DNA from: Deinococcales bacterium
GTDB taxonomy: Bacteria > Deinococcota > Deinococci > Deinococcales > JAAFIG01
Assembly (NCBI GenBank): GCA_013298595.1
Contig: JAAFIG010000035.1
Span: forward strand, 1 to 48,427
Length of the DNA stretch: 48,427 nt
Reading direction: 5' to 3'
Under the pieces are notes generated by a model, which worked only from the letters and a program-made list of their open reading frames with translations, did no database searches and was not told the DNA's origin. A program made the position numbers and the translations under genes. Below are positions 1 through 7,240 of the stretch, piece by piece. Position 1 is the first letter of the stretch. Each line of letters starts with the position of its first letter.

Positions 1-146
1 CATTGGCATTATTAATTCTCGAGCCAAAAGCCAACCGCGAACGAGCCAAAAAATTGCTCGAAACCGCCTTAAAACTCGAGCCATTAGATGCCGCCGAACG
101 CAAACAACTCGAGCGAGCTAAACGCGAACTTGCCGAATTGAAATAG
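1..146 (+). CDS. C-terminal end of a helical, TPR-like protein (partial)
   Basis: An open frame enters from the left edge, with codons starting at position 3, and stops with TAG at 144-146. It gives 47 residues. The segment is strongly helical and charged, with an ALKLEP motif of the kind that ends a tetratricopeptide helix, followed by a Lys/Arg/Glu-rich tail. Three of its Leu-Glu pairs are encoded by CTCGAG. The rest of the protein lies outside the window, so its function cannot be named. A TPR protein is the best guess, but any helical tail would look similar. Confidence 0.5.
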   Translation, partial: LALLILEPKANRERAKKLLETALKLEPLDAAERKQLERAKRELAELK

Positions 147-260
147 CTTTTAAGTACTCTGTACTCAGTAAATTGAATACGTTTTAAAAGTAATGCCAAA
201 AAGAAACAAGTGTGAGTCGGATGGTCAACATGACTCGAGCAAAATCACACGCAAGACTGC

Positions 261-266
261 TACAAT
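261..266 (+). promoter_or_regulatory. -10 element (TACAAT) of a leaderless promoter
   Basis: TACAAT lies 7 nt before the ATG at 274, so transcription would begin at or next to the start codon. There is no room for a ribosome binding site. Confidence 0.6.
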
Positions 267-273
267 ACAAACC

Positions 274-459
274 ATGAAGGCATATCGCGGAGTGGTTAAA
301 GATGGCGTGATCGTGCTCGAGGGTAGCAAACTCCCAGAAGGTACAGTTGTGACTGTGACAGTCAGCAATGGTGAATTGGTACGAGCCACCATCACCAGTG
401 CTTTTGCACCACGGCGAAAAACCCAAAAAATTCGTTTACGACCAACCCCAACCACATGA
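274..459 (+). CDS. Small DUF104/AF2212-type antitoxin-like protein, coupled to rsmI
   Basis: This 61-residue protein begins MKAYRGVVKDGVIVLEG, the pattern of the DUF104/AF2212 family: a short beta-rich domain with a following LPEGT turn. Archaeal members have been described as possible antitoxins of VapC-like toxins. The start at 274 is chosen over an upstream ATG at 193 because the family motif begins there and a -10 box sits just before it. The C-terminus is a basic extension (RRKTQKIRLR) not typical of the domain. The stop overlaps the rsmI start (ATGA, 456-459), so the two are probably translationally coupled. No toxin gene is adjacent, so an antitoxin role is unproven. Confidence 0.7.
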   Translation: MKAYRGVVKDGVIVLEGSKLPEGTVVTVTVSNGELVRATITSAFAPRRKTQKIRLRPTPTT

Positions 460-1295
460 GTGAAATCAAACTCGAGGGTCGGATTGTGCATTTGGTGCCT
501 ACACCCATTGGTAACCTTGGCGATATGACTTTGCGCGGCTTAGAAGTATTACGGAATGCTGATTGTGTCGCTTGTGAAGACACGCGGCACTCTGGGCGTT
601 TATTGCAACACTTTGCGATTCATAAACCACTCGAGCGTCTGGATGCCCACACCATCCATGAACGTGCTCGCGGCATCCTCGAGAAATACCCCAGAGTTGC
701 CTTTGTTTCAGATGCAGGTAGCCCAGGATTATCTGACCCAGGCGCAGAATTGGTTGCCATTGCCCTCGAGATGGGCATTCGTATTGAGGCGTTACCCGGT
801 GCAAATGCGCTGATTCCTGCCATCACACTTGCTAACTTACCCAATGGCAGATTTACCTTTCATGGTTTCTTGCCACGTTCAGGACGCGAACGCCGCGAAC
901 GCCTCGAGGAAATCAGCAGTGCCAACTTGACATCGGTACTCTATGAAAGCCCGCACCGCTTAGTAGATACTCTGGGGGAATTACAAACACTATGTGGCAC
1001 AGAACGGTTGTGTGCTGTAGCTCGAGAACTATCTAAACTCCACGAAGAAGTATTTCGTGGCACGCTGGGCATGGCAATCCAGCATTTTCAAGGTGAAGTA
1101 CGTGGCGAAATCGTCTTGGTTATTGCTCCAAACACTGCCACCCTCGAGCCAAGCATAGATTACGTTGCCAAAGCCCTCGAGTTTGCCAAAGCAGGATTAC
1201 GCGCCAAAGAAATCCGCGCCAAATTACAACAACTTGGACTCGAGCGTAACGCCGCTTACGACCTTGCACTCAGTGCAATTGGTCAAACCACTTAA
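456..1295 (+). CDS. rsmI: 16S rRNA (cytidine-1402-2'-O)-methyltransferase RsmI
   Basis: RsmI uses S-adenosylmethionine to 2'-O-methylate C1402 in the decoding centre of 16S rRNA. At 279 residues it is the usual length. Tetrapyrrole-methylase-type motifs appear in order: [14 protein letters not shown] near residue 14, [10 protein letters not shown] near 41, [12 protein letters not shown] near 85, [11 protein letters not shown] near 113, YESPHR near 163 and [10 protein letters not shown] near 189, ending with GEIVLVI. The start overlaps the preceding small gene by 4 nt. Eight of its nine Leu-Glu dipeptides are encoded by CTCGAG, a clear case of the palindrome shaping coding sequence. Confidence 0.96.
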   Translation: MSEIKLEGRIVHLVPTPIGNLGDMTLRGLEVLRNADCVACEDTRHSGRLLQHFAIHKPLERLDAHTIHERARGILEKYPRVAFVSDAGSPGLSDPGAELVAIALEMGIRIEALPGANALIPAITLANLPNGRFTFHGFLPRSGRERRERLEEISSANLTSVLYESPHRLVDTLGELQTLCGTERLCAVARELSKLHEEVFRGTLGMAIQHFQGEVRGEIVLVIAPNTATLEPSIDYVAKALEFAKAGLRAKEIRAKLQQLGLERNAAYDLALSAIGQTT

Positions 1296-1357
1296 CGATC
1301 ATTTGTACAAACCATAAAAATTCATGTCAGAATACCCAAAGTTTTTTTGGGGGCACT

Positions 1358-2323
1358 ATGAAACGAATTGGCGTATTAACAAGTGGAGGTGACGCACCAG
1401 GCATGAATGCTGCTGTGCGCGCCGTTGTCCGAACAGCTACTGCTCGAGGTATCGAAGTCATGGGTGTCAAACGTGGCTATGCAGGCATGATAGATGGTGA
1501 TTTTGTCAAACTCGGCGCTCGAGATGTGGCAAACACCATTCAACGCGGTGGCACTATTCTTTTAACTGCCCGTTGCAAACCATTTATGACACTCGAGGGA
1601 CGTGAACGAGCAGCGAAGCAATTGCGTTCGGTTGGCATTGAAGGTTTAGTCGTTATTGGCGGAGATGGCAGTTTTCATGGAGCACATTTTCTATCGGTGG
1701 AACATGGTTTCCCTGTGGTTGGCGTACCGGGTACCATAGACAATGATTTATTTGGCACTGATTACACTATCGGTTACGATACCGCTGTCAACACCGCACT
1801 GCAAGCCATAGACCGCATTCGTGATACCGCTGCCAGCCACGAACGACTCTTTATCATCGAAGTGATGGGCAGGCACGCAGGTTTTATTGCCCTTGATGTT
1901 GGCATTGCAGGCGGTGCAGAAGATGTCCTCATTCCAGAGCGCCCCGAAACCCTCGACGAAGTTGTCGAAATTGTCCGAGCCAGCGCCGCTAAAGGTAAAA
2001 CCTCGAGTATCATCATTGTTGCCGAAGGCTACGAAGGTGGCGGCATCAAAGTCATGGAAGCCATCTCCAAAGCCACTGGGTTAGATGCTAGGGTTAGTAT
2101 CCTAGGGCATGTGCAACGTGGAGGCAGCCCTAGTGCTCGAGACAGAATCCTCGCATCACAAATGGGTTACGGAGCAGTCGAAGCGCTTCTTAAAGGTATC
2201 TCAGATGTGATGATTGGAGTGGTTCACGACAAAACAGTGCATGTTCCACTCGAGGAAACGTGGACAAAACGTAAAGATGTGTCCCTCGAGTTACGGGAAC
2301 TCGCTAAAACACTAGCACTCTAA
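1358..2323 (+). CDS. pfkA: ATP-dependent 6-phosphofructokinase
   Basis: PfkA phosphorylates fructose 6-phosphate to fructose 1,6-bisphosphate, the committed step of glycolysis. The 321-residue protein is a standard bacterial PFK. It starts [17 protein letters not shown] (ATP site) and has GGDGS near residue 101. GTIDND near 125 holds the catalytic aspartate, followed by [10 protein letters not shown] and [14 protein letters not shown]. The glycine in GGDGS is usual for ATP rather than pyrophosphate enzymes. A GGGGG run about 7 nt before the ATG can act as the ribosome binding site. It stands alone on the plus strand after rsmI and is followed by a hairpin. Confidence 0.97.
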   Translation: MKRIGVLTSGGDAPGMNAAVRAVVRTATARGIEVMGVKRGYAGMIDGDFVKLGARDVANTIQRGGTILLTARCKPFMTLEGRERAAKQLRSVGIEGLVVIGGDGSFHGAHFLSVEHGFPVVGVPGTIDNDLFGTDYTIGYDTAVNTALQAIDRIRDTAASHERLFIIEVMGRHAGFIALDVGIAGGAEDVLIPERPETLDEVVEIVRASAAKGKTSSIIIVAEGYEGGGIKVMEAISKATGLDARVSILGHVQRGGSPSARDRILASQMGYGAVEALLKGISDVMIGVVHDKTVHVPLEETWTKRKDVSLELRELAKTLAL

Positions 2324-2325
2324 CT

Positions 2326-2353
2326 GTAAGGGCAAGGCACGCCTCGCCCTTAC
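2326..2353. repeat. Small intergenic palindrome after pfkA
   Basis: GTAAGGGC (2326-2333) pairs with GCCCTTAC (2346-2353), and the interior AAGGC/GCCTC adds imperfect pairing. No T-tract follows, so it is not a textbook terminator. It resembles the palindromes at 19986-20052 and 31232-31256 in its GGGC stem and purine/pyrimidine interior. Confidence 0.65.
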
Positions 2354-2373
2354 GAAAATTTTCGAGGTGCCTC

Positions 2374-2703
2374 ATGGATTTTACCGAATATCAACGTGAA
2401 TCTCGTAAAACGGCTCAGGTTGTCAATACAACGCATAACATCACGTATCCAACTTTGGGTTTGGTCAATGAAGCTGGGGAATTTGCGGGAAAAATCAAGA
2501 AAATTTTTCGAGACAAAAACGGAGTTATTTCCGAAACAGACCGCCAAGCACTGAAAGGCGAATTAGGGGATGTGCTTTGGTACTTAACACAACTTTGTAC
2601 CGAGTTAAATTTAACCCTCGAGGAAGTGGCAGCTCACAACATTGAAAAGCTATTTTCTCGGCTCGAGCGTGGCAAAATTGGTGGGGATGGCGACCATCGC
2701 TAA
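2374..2703 (+). CDS. MazG-like nucleoside triphosphate pyrophosphohydrolase
   Basis: This 109-residue protein belongs to the all-alpha NTP pyrophosphatase (MazG-like) superfamily, which hydrolyses (d)NTPs to monophosphates and helps clean nucleotide pools. The Mg-binding pattern is visible as NEAGEF with following lysines near residues 32-41 and ELGDVLWYL near 65-73, which give the EXXE...EXXD signature. The C-terminal GGDGDHR motif is usual in this subfamily. It is a single-domain form, about half the length of full MazG. The substrate cannot be told from sequence. Confidence 0.87.
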   Translation: MDFTEYQRESRKTAQVVNTTHNITYPTLGLVNEAGEFAGKIKKIFRDKNGVISETDRQALKGELGDVLWYLTQLCTELNLTLEEVAAHNIEKLFSRLERGKIGGDGDHR

Positions 2704-2723
2704 AGTATTCTGTAGCCTTGTGT

Positions 2724-2729
2724 TAAACT
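2724..2729 (+). promoter_or_regulatory. -10 element (TAAACT) of a leaderless promoter
   Basis: TAAACT ends 7 nt before the ATG of the ThuA-like gene at 2737. The intervening bases are GC-rich and hold no ribosome binding site. Confidence 0.6.
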
Positions 2730-2736
2730 GCCGCCC

Positions 2737-3459
2737 ATGATTCGCGTCACTGTTTGGAACGAAAATCGTCATGAAAAAAAGAATCCTCGAGTTGCCGAGA
2801 TCTATCCTGATGGTATTCACGGGGCAATTGCATCGGTGTTTGCTGGTCAAGAATTTATGGTGCAAATAGCTACGCTTGATGAACCCGAACACGGTTTAAC
2901 CGAAGCGGTGCTCGAGACTACCGATGTCCTGTTTTGGTGGGGACATTTAGCGCACGGCGACGTATCAGACACAATTGTTGAACGTGTCAAAGCTCGAGTT
3001 TTAGCGGGTATGGGTTTGGTGGTGCTGCACTCTGGGCATTTTAGTAAAATTTTTAAAGTGCTCATGGGTACAACCTGCGACCTCAAATGGCGTGAAGCCA
3101 ACGACCGAGAACGAATTTGGACAGTTGCACCAGGGCATCCAATCGCCGAGGGCATACCAGAGAATATTTTACTTGAAGCTGAAGAAATGTATGGCGAGCA
3201 CTTTGATATCCCTGCACCAGAAGAATTGGTCTTTGTTTCATGGTTCTCGGGCGGTGAGGTGTTCCGCAGTGGTTGCACGTACCGCCGTGGGGCTGGCAAC
3301 ATATTCTACTTTCGACCCGGGCACGAAACATACCCAACCTACCACCATCAAGATATTCGTCAAGTGTTGTTAAACGCAGCACGTTGGGCTGCTAATATCA
3401 ACCCAATAACCACACCTGTTTATGGCAATGCCAAGCCACTCGAGCCATTACCATCATGA
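2737..3459 (+). CDS. ThuA-like (trehalose-utilisation family) protein
   Basis: This 240-residue protein has the ThuA fold related to class I glutamine amidotransferases. It begins [13 protein letters not shown] and has [12 protein letters not shown] near residue 66, [14 protein letters not shown] near 95, GHPIAEGIP near 129 and [11 protein letters not shown] near 197. ThuA proteins take part in sugar oxidation and trehalose or sucrose catabolism in rhizobia, but most members have no assigned reaction. No sugar genes are adjacent, so its substrate is unknown. The stop overlaps the next gene by 4 nt (ATGA). Confidence 0.85.
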   Translation: MIRVTVWNENRHEKKNPRVAEIYPDGIHGAIASVFAGQEFMVQIATLDEPEHGLTEAVLETTDVLFWWGHLAHGDVSDTIVERVKARVLAGMGLVVLHSGHFSKIFKVLMGTTCDLKWREANDRERIWTVAPGHPIAEGIPENILLEAEEMYGEHFDIPAPEELVFVSWFSGGEVFRSGCTYRRGAGNIFYFRPGHETYPTYHHQDIRQVLLNAARWAANINPITTPVYGNAKPLEPLPS

Positions 3460-3710
3460 CCGAGGATACCGTAACGTTAGGTGGCAATACGTGGTGTTTG
3501 CTCGAGACCCAAACGCGAGTCATCGCTGAATCTTTTCGGCGTTTACTGGATTCCGAAGGCATTCCCAGTGTGTTACGCACCCCGTTTGGTTGGGTTATGG
3601 GAACCAATGTCATTGAAGTTGAAACTGGTAATTACCAAGGTGATGTGACGATTTTTGTACCAGAAGTTTTTCTCGAGGACGCAAAAGAATTATTGGGTGA
3701 ACCTGAGTAA
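3456..3710 (+). CDS. DUF2007-type small protein
   Basis: This 84-residue protein has the features of DUF2007 (putative signal-transducing protein). It has an N-terminal helix in which a residue is chosen to face a ligand ([14 protein letters not shown]), a central beta hairpin (GDVTIFVPE) and a final EDAKELLGE helix. The family resembles small regulatory domains of the ACT/PII type, but its role is not known. It is translationally coupled to the ThuA-like gene and faces the convergent CAP-domain gene 13 nt away. Confidence 0.7.
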   Translation: MTEDTVTLGGNTWCLLETQTRVIAESFRRLLDSEGIPSVLRTPFGWVMGTNVIEVETGNYQGDVTIFVPEVFLEDAKELLGEPE

Positions 3711-3723
3711 AAATGCGTTATTT

Positions 3724-4224
3724 TCATGGTCTTGGTTTGGCTAATACCATTGTCCAGAAAATGCCTTTATTAGAATTTGAATTGGTTTGTGCCAAGCCAA
3801 CTTCGGTGTAACTAGCTCCCATAATGTTTTTGCAGTGCCCAGGGCTTTTTAACCAGCCTGTCATGACAGCTTCAAGTGTTGGGTAGCCATATGCAATGTT
3901 TTCACCAATAATGGAGTATACATAACCAGCACTGGTCGCTCGAGTCGCGGGTGTTGAACCTGTTGGGCTGGTGTGGTCAAAGTAATTGTTGCTTATCATA
4001 TCTTGATTATGGGTTTTTCCTGCCGTCTCGAGTTTGGCATTCCAAGCTAAAGCAAGTACAGCTGGGTAATTAACCCCGCCGCATTGTCTGCTTAAAGCTC
4101 GAGCTGTGTTGATACTCGAGAGCATAAGATTTTCGATAGATGGATTTGGATTAGGTGCAATGGGTGTATTGGTGGTTGTGTTGCAACCCATCAATAACAC
4201 TGCAAGTATCAAAAAATAACGCAT
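3724..4224 (-). CDS. CAP/SCP-domain lipoprotein
   Basis: This 166-residue secreted protein has an N-terminal signal MRYFLILAVLLMGC with a lipobox ending in Cys13, then a Thr/Asn/Pro-rich linker. The CAP (SCP/PR1) domain follows, with AWNAKLETAGKTHNQDM near 62, FDHTSPTGSTPATRA near 85, IGENIAYGY near 108, WLKSPGHCKNIM near 128 and FWTMVLAKP at the end. CAP proteins are extracellular with a conserved His/Glu cavity. In bacteria their roles are mostly undefined. It is anchored to a membrane by the lipid. Confidence 0.9.
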   Translation of the reverse strand: MRYFLILAVLLMGCNTTTNTPIAPNPNPSIENLMLSSINTARALSRQCGGVNYPAVLALAWNAKLETAGKTHNQDMISNNYFDHTSPTGSTPATRATSAGYVYSIIGENIAYGYPTLEAVMTGWLKSPGHCKNIMGASYTEVGLAQTNSNSNKGIFWTMVLAKPRP

Positions 4225-4229
4225 AGTCT

Positions 4230-4235
4230 AGTGTA
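4230..4235 (-). promoter_or_regulatory. -10 element (TACACT) of the CAP lipoprotein gene
   Basis: On the minus strand TACACT ends 5 nt before the ATG at 4224, another leaderless arrangement. It sits in the 23-nt gap after the upstream membrane gene. Confidence 0.5.
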
Positions 4236-4247
4236 GCATCTGTTTTT

Positions 4248-4613
4248 TTATTGCTCTGTGCGTTTCCTCTCTCCGAGGATATGGCTGACAATTGAACTTG
4301 TGACAGATAATAAAAGTGATGCAATTAAAGCTGCAAAGAAACCACCTGTCTCGAGATTAGTCCAAGCAGCTACAATCAAAAGCACAACAGCGTTAATAAC
4401 AAAAGCAAATAAGCCAAAACTAATCAGTGTGGCTGGTAGAGTAAGCAGTAAAAGTATTGGTCGAATAACAGCATTTGCTAAACCTAAAACCAGACCAGCA
4501 ACTAAGTACGAAGCTGCTCCGCCTGTTTCAAACCAAATCAAACCAGGAAAAATTGCACTGACAATCCATAACGCAAGGGTATTAATCACAACCCGCATGA
4601 CAAAGTTTCTCAT
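4248..4613 (-). CDS. YvlD/phage-holin-4-superfamily membrane protein
   Basis: This 121-residue protein has four hydrophobic segments: INTLALWIVSAIFPG, SYLVAGLVLGLANAV, LISFGLFAFVINAVVLLIVA and FFAALIASLLLSVTSSIV. The motif NAVIRPILLLLTLPAT between the second and third is diagnostic of the PF04020 family (YvlD). The start at 4613 is chosen because its ATG overlaps the stop of the PspC gene (ATGA). YvlD and PspC proteins are co-encoded in Bacillus in an envelope-stress-responsive group, which suggests a membrane stress role here. The 'phage holin' name of the family does not imply a phage. Confidence 0.85.
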   Translation of the reverse strand: MRNFVMRVVINTLALWIVSAIFPGLIWFETGGAASYLVAGLVLGLANAVIRPILLLLTLPATLISFGLFAFVINAVVLLIVAAWTNLETGGFFAALIASLLLSVTSSIVSHILGERKRTEQ

Positions 4614-5044
4614 GGCTCGAGTTTTTCCTTGCCAACACTTGGCATCATCAGCCACGCAATAGCATATGAAATAATACCAATACCGCCAAAAATTGAAAGC
4701 AAAACTGTGGCAATACGAACCAAATTGACATCTAATTTGTAATACTTGGCCAGTCCTGCACAGACACCTGCCAGCATTCGTTCTTTATTAGGACGTACCA
4801 AGCCATTCACCAACGGCAACACTTCTGGCTCGAGATGGGTTGGTACTTCTGGGAGCATAAAAATAGCCAGAAAATAGCTGATGGCAATTACACCAAAGAG
4901 TGGCGGCAGGATTGCTCCGCTGAAAAAAAAGACGAGAACCCCGCCGCGTAACCATAGTGGATGAATTCCGCTATACCAAGATAAACCACTGAGCACCCCA
5001 GCGATAACTCGGTCACGCTTAAATTTATACCAACGCTTTTCCAT
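4610..5044 (-). CDS. Protein with two tandem PspC domains
   Basis: This 144-residue membrane protein has two PspC units. The first begins FKRDRVIAGVLSGLSWYSGI near residue 8, and the second begins NKERMLAGVCAGLAKYY near 85. Each is followed by a hydrophobic hairpin ending in a MLPE or MMPS motif. PspC domains sense or relay envelope stress. Single-domain forms are commoner, so a duplication is a mild oddity. It is translationally coupled to the YvlD-like gene downstream. Confidence 0.88.
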   Translation of the reverse strand: MEKRWYKFKRDRVIAGVLSGLSWYSGIHPLWLRGGVLVFFFSGAILPPLFGVIAISYFLAIFMLPEVPTHLEPEVLPLVNGLVRPNKERMLAGVCAGLAKYYKLDVNLVRIATVLLSIFGGIGIISYAIAWLMMPSVGKEKLEP

Positions 5045-5049
5045 GGTTT

Positions 5050-5055
5050 ATTGTA
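5050..5055 (-). promoter_or_regulatory. -10 element (TACAAT) of the PspC-YvlD pair
   Basis: On the minus strand TACAAT ends 5 nt before the ATG at 5044, so the message should be leaderless. Confidence 0.55.
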
Positions 5056-5103
5056 CGAGGTTTGCAGCTCAGAAGTTCCCACACAAGGGGGCGAACACAG
5101 ATG

Positions 5104-6345
5104 TTATTGCTCAGCTAAGGTCAGCATGGTTCTCGCCAGTACTTCAACACCTCGAGCAATATCTTGAGGTGCAGCAAATTCGTCTGGACGATGTGAAATA
5201 CCACCACGACAAGGAATAAAGATCATTGCCATTGGGCAAACTCGAGCCATAAAAAGCGAATCGTGATACGCCCGAGAAACCATCTCTAAACTCGAGATTT
5301 GCATGGTTGCGATACTGCTCCGAATTGCCTCAAGAATGCGTGGATCGGATTGTGCGGGAGGGTCGGCGTTAATCAGTTCGATGCTTGCTTGAACGTTGCG
5401 TTTTGCTGCAACTTTTTTGATCGTCTCGAGCACTTGATTAACTGCTTGATCCCGACGTGAACCATCAATATCCCGAATATCAATACCCATTTTGGCTTTA
5501 CTAGGAATGCTGTTAATGGCTGCTGGGTGAATCTCGAGTAAGCCTGTTGTGCCAACTGTATCTATGGCATCTGTTGCTAAGGCAGCGGTTTCGACAGCTA
5601 AGGCAATCTCGGCTGCTGCCAGTAGGGCATCGCGTCTGCCTGGCATCAGTCTTGCACCAGCATGCCCGCCTTCGCCCTCGAGATGCACAAAGAAACTGGC
5701 TGGAGCGGCAATCGCATTGACCACACCAATTTGCAACTTTTCTTGCTCGAGTAATGGTGCTTGTTCGATATGTAATTCGACAAAAGCCGCGTAGTAATTC
5801 TTAGGTAACAAAACAGTCTCGAGCGGTGCGGTGTAACCAACTTTACCTCGAGCGGTTTCAACATCTATGCCATCAGAATCTTTTAAGGCTCGAATTTTCT
5901 CGAGTTCAATCGCACCAGCCAGTACCCGCGAGCCTAAACAACCAAGCCCAAACCGAGTCGGTTCTTCGGCAGTGAACATCAGCACCTCGAGACTGCGCTT
6001 GGCTTTGACACCACTGCGCTTAATGGCGCGGAGTGCCTCGAGTCCACCAAGCACACCAACGGTGCCATCGTACATCCCAGAAAAAGGAATCGCATCGGTA
6101 TGCGAACCAGTGCCGATGGCGGGCAAATCGGGTTGCGAACCTTTGAGGCGAATAAAAGTATTACCAAGTGCGTCCTCGCGGTAATGTAGTCCAGCCTCGA
6201 GCGCTAAGCCTTTCAGCCATGCTCGAGCTTTCATATCTTGCTCTGTCCAGAGTATCCGAGTAACAGCAGGGGAGGGCGCATCGGAAAACGTGGACAGATG
6301 CTTGAGTTCAGCCATAAGTTTTGAAGAATCAATTTGTAAATTCAT
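5104..6345 (-). CDS. allC: Allantoate amidohydrolase-type M20 hydrolase
   Basis: This is a zinc amidohydrolase of the M20 family in the allantoate amidohydrolase/N-carbamoyl amino acid hydrolase group. Metal-site motifs are GTGSHTDAIPFSGMYDGTVG, FTAEEPTRFGLGCLGS, FVELHIEQAPLLE and a terminal GGISHRPDEFA. I start it at the ATG at 6345, which has a GGGG stretch 6-7 nt upstream. A GTG at 6366, overlapping the allE stop, would add 7 residues. Its partner allE directly upstream supports an allantoate role: release of ammonia and ureidoglycine from allantoate in purine nitrogen recovery. A related ureidoglycolate or carbamoyl-amino-acid hydrolase cannot be excluded from sequence alone. Confidence 0.85.
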   Translation of the reverse strand: MNLQIDSSKLMAELKHLSTFSDAPSPAVTRILWTEQDMKARAWLKGLALEAGLHYREDALGNTFIRLKGSQPDLPAIGTGSHTDAIPFSGMYDGTVGVLGGLEALRAIKRSGVKAKRSLEVLMFTAEEPTRFGLGCLGSRVLAGAIELEKIRALKDSDGIDVETARGKVGYTAPLETVLLPKNYYAAFVELHIEQAPLLEQEKLQIGVVNAIAAPASFFVHLEGEGGHAGARLMPGRRDALLAAAEIALAVETAALATDAIDTVGTTGLLEIHPAAINSIPSKAKMGIDIRDIDGSRRDQAVNQVLETIKKVAAKRNVQASIELINADPPAQSDPRILEAIRSSIATMQISSLEMVSRAYHDSLFMARVCPMAMIFIPCRGGISHRPDEFAAPQDIARGVEVLARTMLTLAEQ

Positions 6346-6362
6346 ATTAGCCCCGTTTTTGC

Positions 6363-7103
6363 TCACTCGAGCGAATGCCGATTCCAGTCTTTGTAAATCA
6401 AGTAACTCGAGGGCGTGCTACCCAGTGCACCGAACCATTGCGGGCAGTATGGAGCCATATAAATTACGTCACCAGTTTCGACTGGATACCACGCGTCGCC
6501 AAGGCGATAAATGCCACCGCCAGTAAGCATCATTAACCCATGTTCCATGACATGTGTCTCGACTAAGCTAAGGTGCGATCCCGGCTCAAAATTCATGATG
6601 TTAACCGCAAAATCAAATTGTATTTCGTCAGGCAAAAGCATTTGTACCAAAACTCGAGAATCGTTCATGACACGGGTTTTAGGCAGTGTTTTACTATTAC
6701 CAATAATTGTTTCTGGAAGTTTTGTGCCAGCCACAGCAATATACGGTTTTTCAAAAACCACTGCTCGCCCACCACTTTTGCTAGTTAAGGAATAATCTTC
6801 GGTCAGTGGTAAAAATGCGTAACTCGAGGTTTTTAAGACATGGGTTTTCTTGCCAACTTTTAAACTAAATTCACCTTCCAACACAAAAATTAAACTCGAG
6901 CAACCATCTAAAGCTGCCGCAAAACTGGCATTTTTTTGTGCCTCGAGTGTAAACATGGTAAATCCAGCACCGATAGCAGGGTTGATATGCACCACTCGAG
7001 TCCCGTTTTTATCGCTCGGAAACGGAGCGCGAATAAACGAATCTGAGGTCAAAAGCGAATGGTCGCGTTGCACACTGGTGCGCGTAAAACCAAATCTTTG
7101 CAT
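6363..7103 (-). CDS. allE: (S)-ureidoglycine aminohydrolase
   Basis: AllE is a manganese bicupin that converts (S)-ureidoglycine to (S)-ureidoglycolate and ammonia. The 246-residue protein shows two cupin halves. The C-terminal one carries the metal site: VETHVMEHG (Glu, His, His) and a later CPQWF (Gln), matching the family's E-H-H-Q ligands. The N-terminal half has a GCSSLIFVLEGEF cupin strand. It is the first gene of a two-gene unit with the allantoate amidohydrolase, giving two consecutive steps of ureide breakdown. No allantoinase or transporter is in the window. Confidence 0.9.
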   Translation of the reverse strand: MQRFGFTRTSVQRDHSLLTSDSFIRAPFPSDKNGTRVVHINPAIGAGFTMFTLEAQKNASFAAALDGCSSLIFVLEGEFSLKVGKKTHVLKTSSYAFLPLTEDYSLTSKSGGRAVVFEKPYIAVAGTKLPETIIGNSKTLPKTRVMNDSRVLVQMLLPDEIQFDFAVNIMNFEPGSHLSLVETHVMEHGLMMLTGGGIYRLGDAWYPVETGDVIYMAPYCPQWFGALGSTPSSYLIYKDWNRHSLE

Positions 7104-7109
7104 GCTCGC

Positions 7110-7115
7110 ATTCTA
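7110..7115 (-). promoter_or_regulatory. -10 element (TAGAAT) of the allE-allC unit
   Basis: On the minus strand TAGAAT ends 6 nt before the allE ATG, with GCGAGC between them and no ribosome binding site. Confidence 0.6.
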
Positions 7116-7240
7116 CGGCACTCGAGACACGCTATGTGAATACGGTAAACTAAAACCAGTCGAAATTAAAGAGAGGTGAGACGGCATTATTGAGTTCTTG
7201 GCGATGTTCGTTTATTCCCATTTTCAAAGTAGGAGGAATT

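Noticed and set aside
4248-4613. Phage holin, implying a prophage
   Set aside because: The family name covers YvlD-type chromosomal proteins. The neighbours are PspC and a CAP lipoprotein, with no phage genes.
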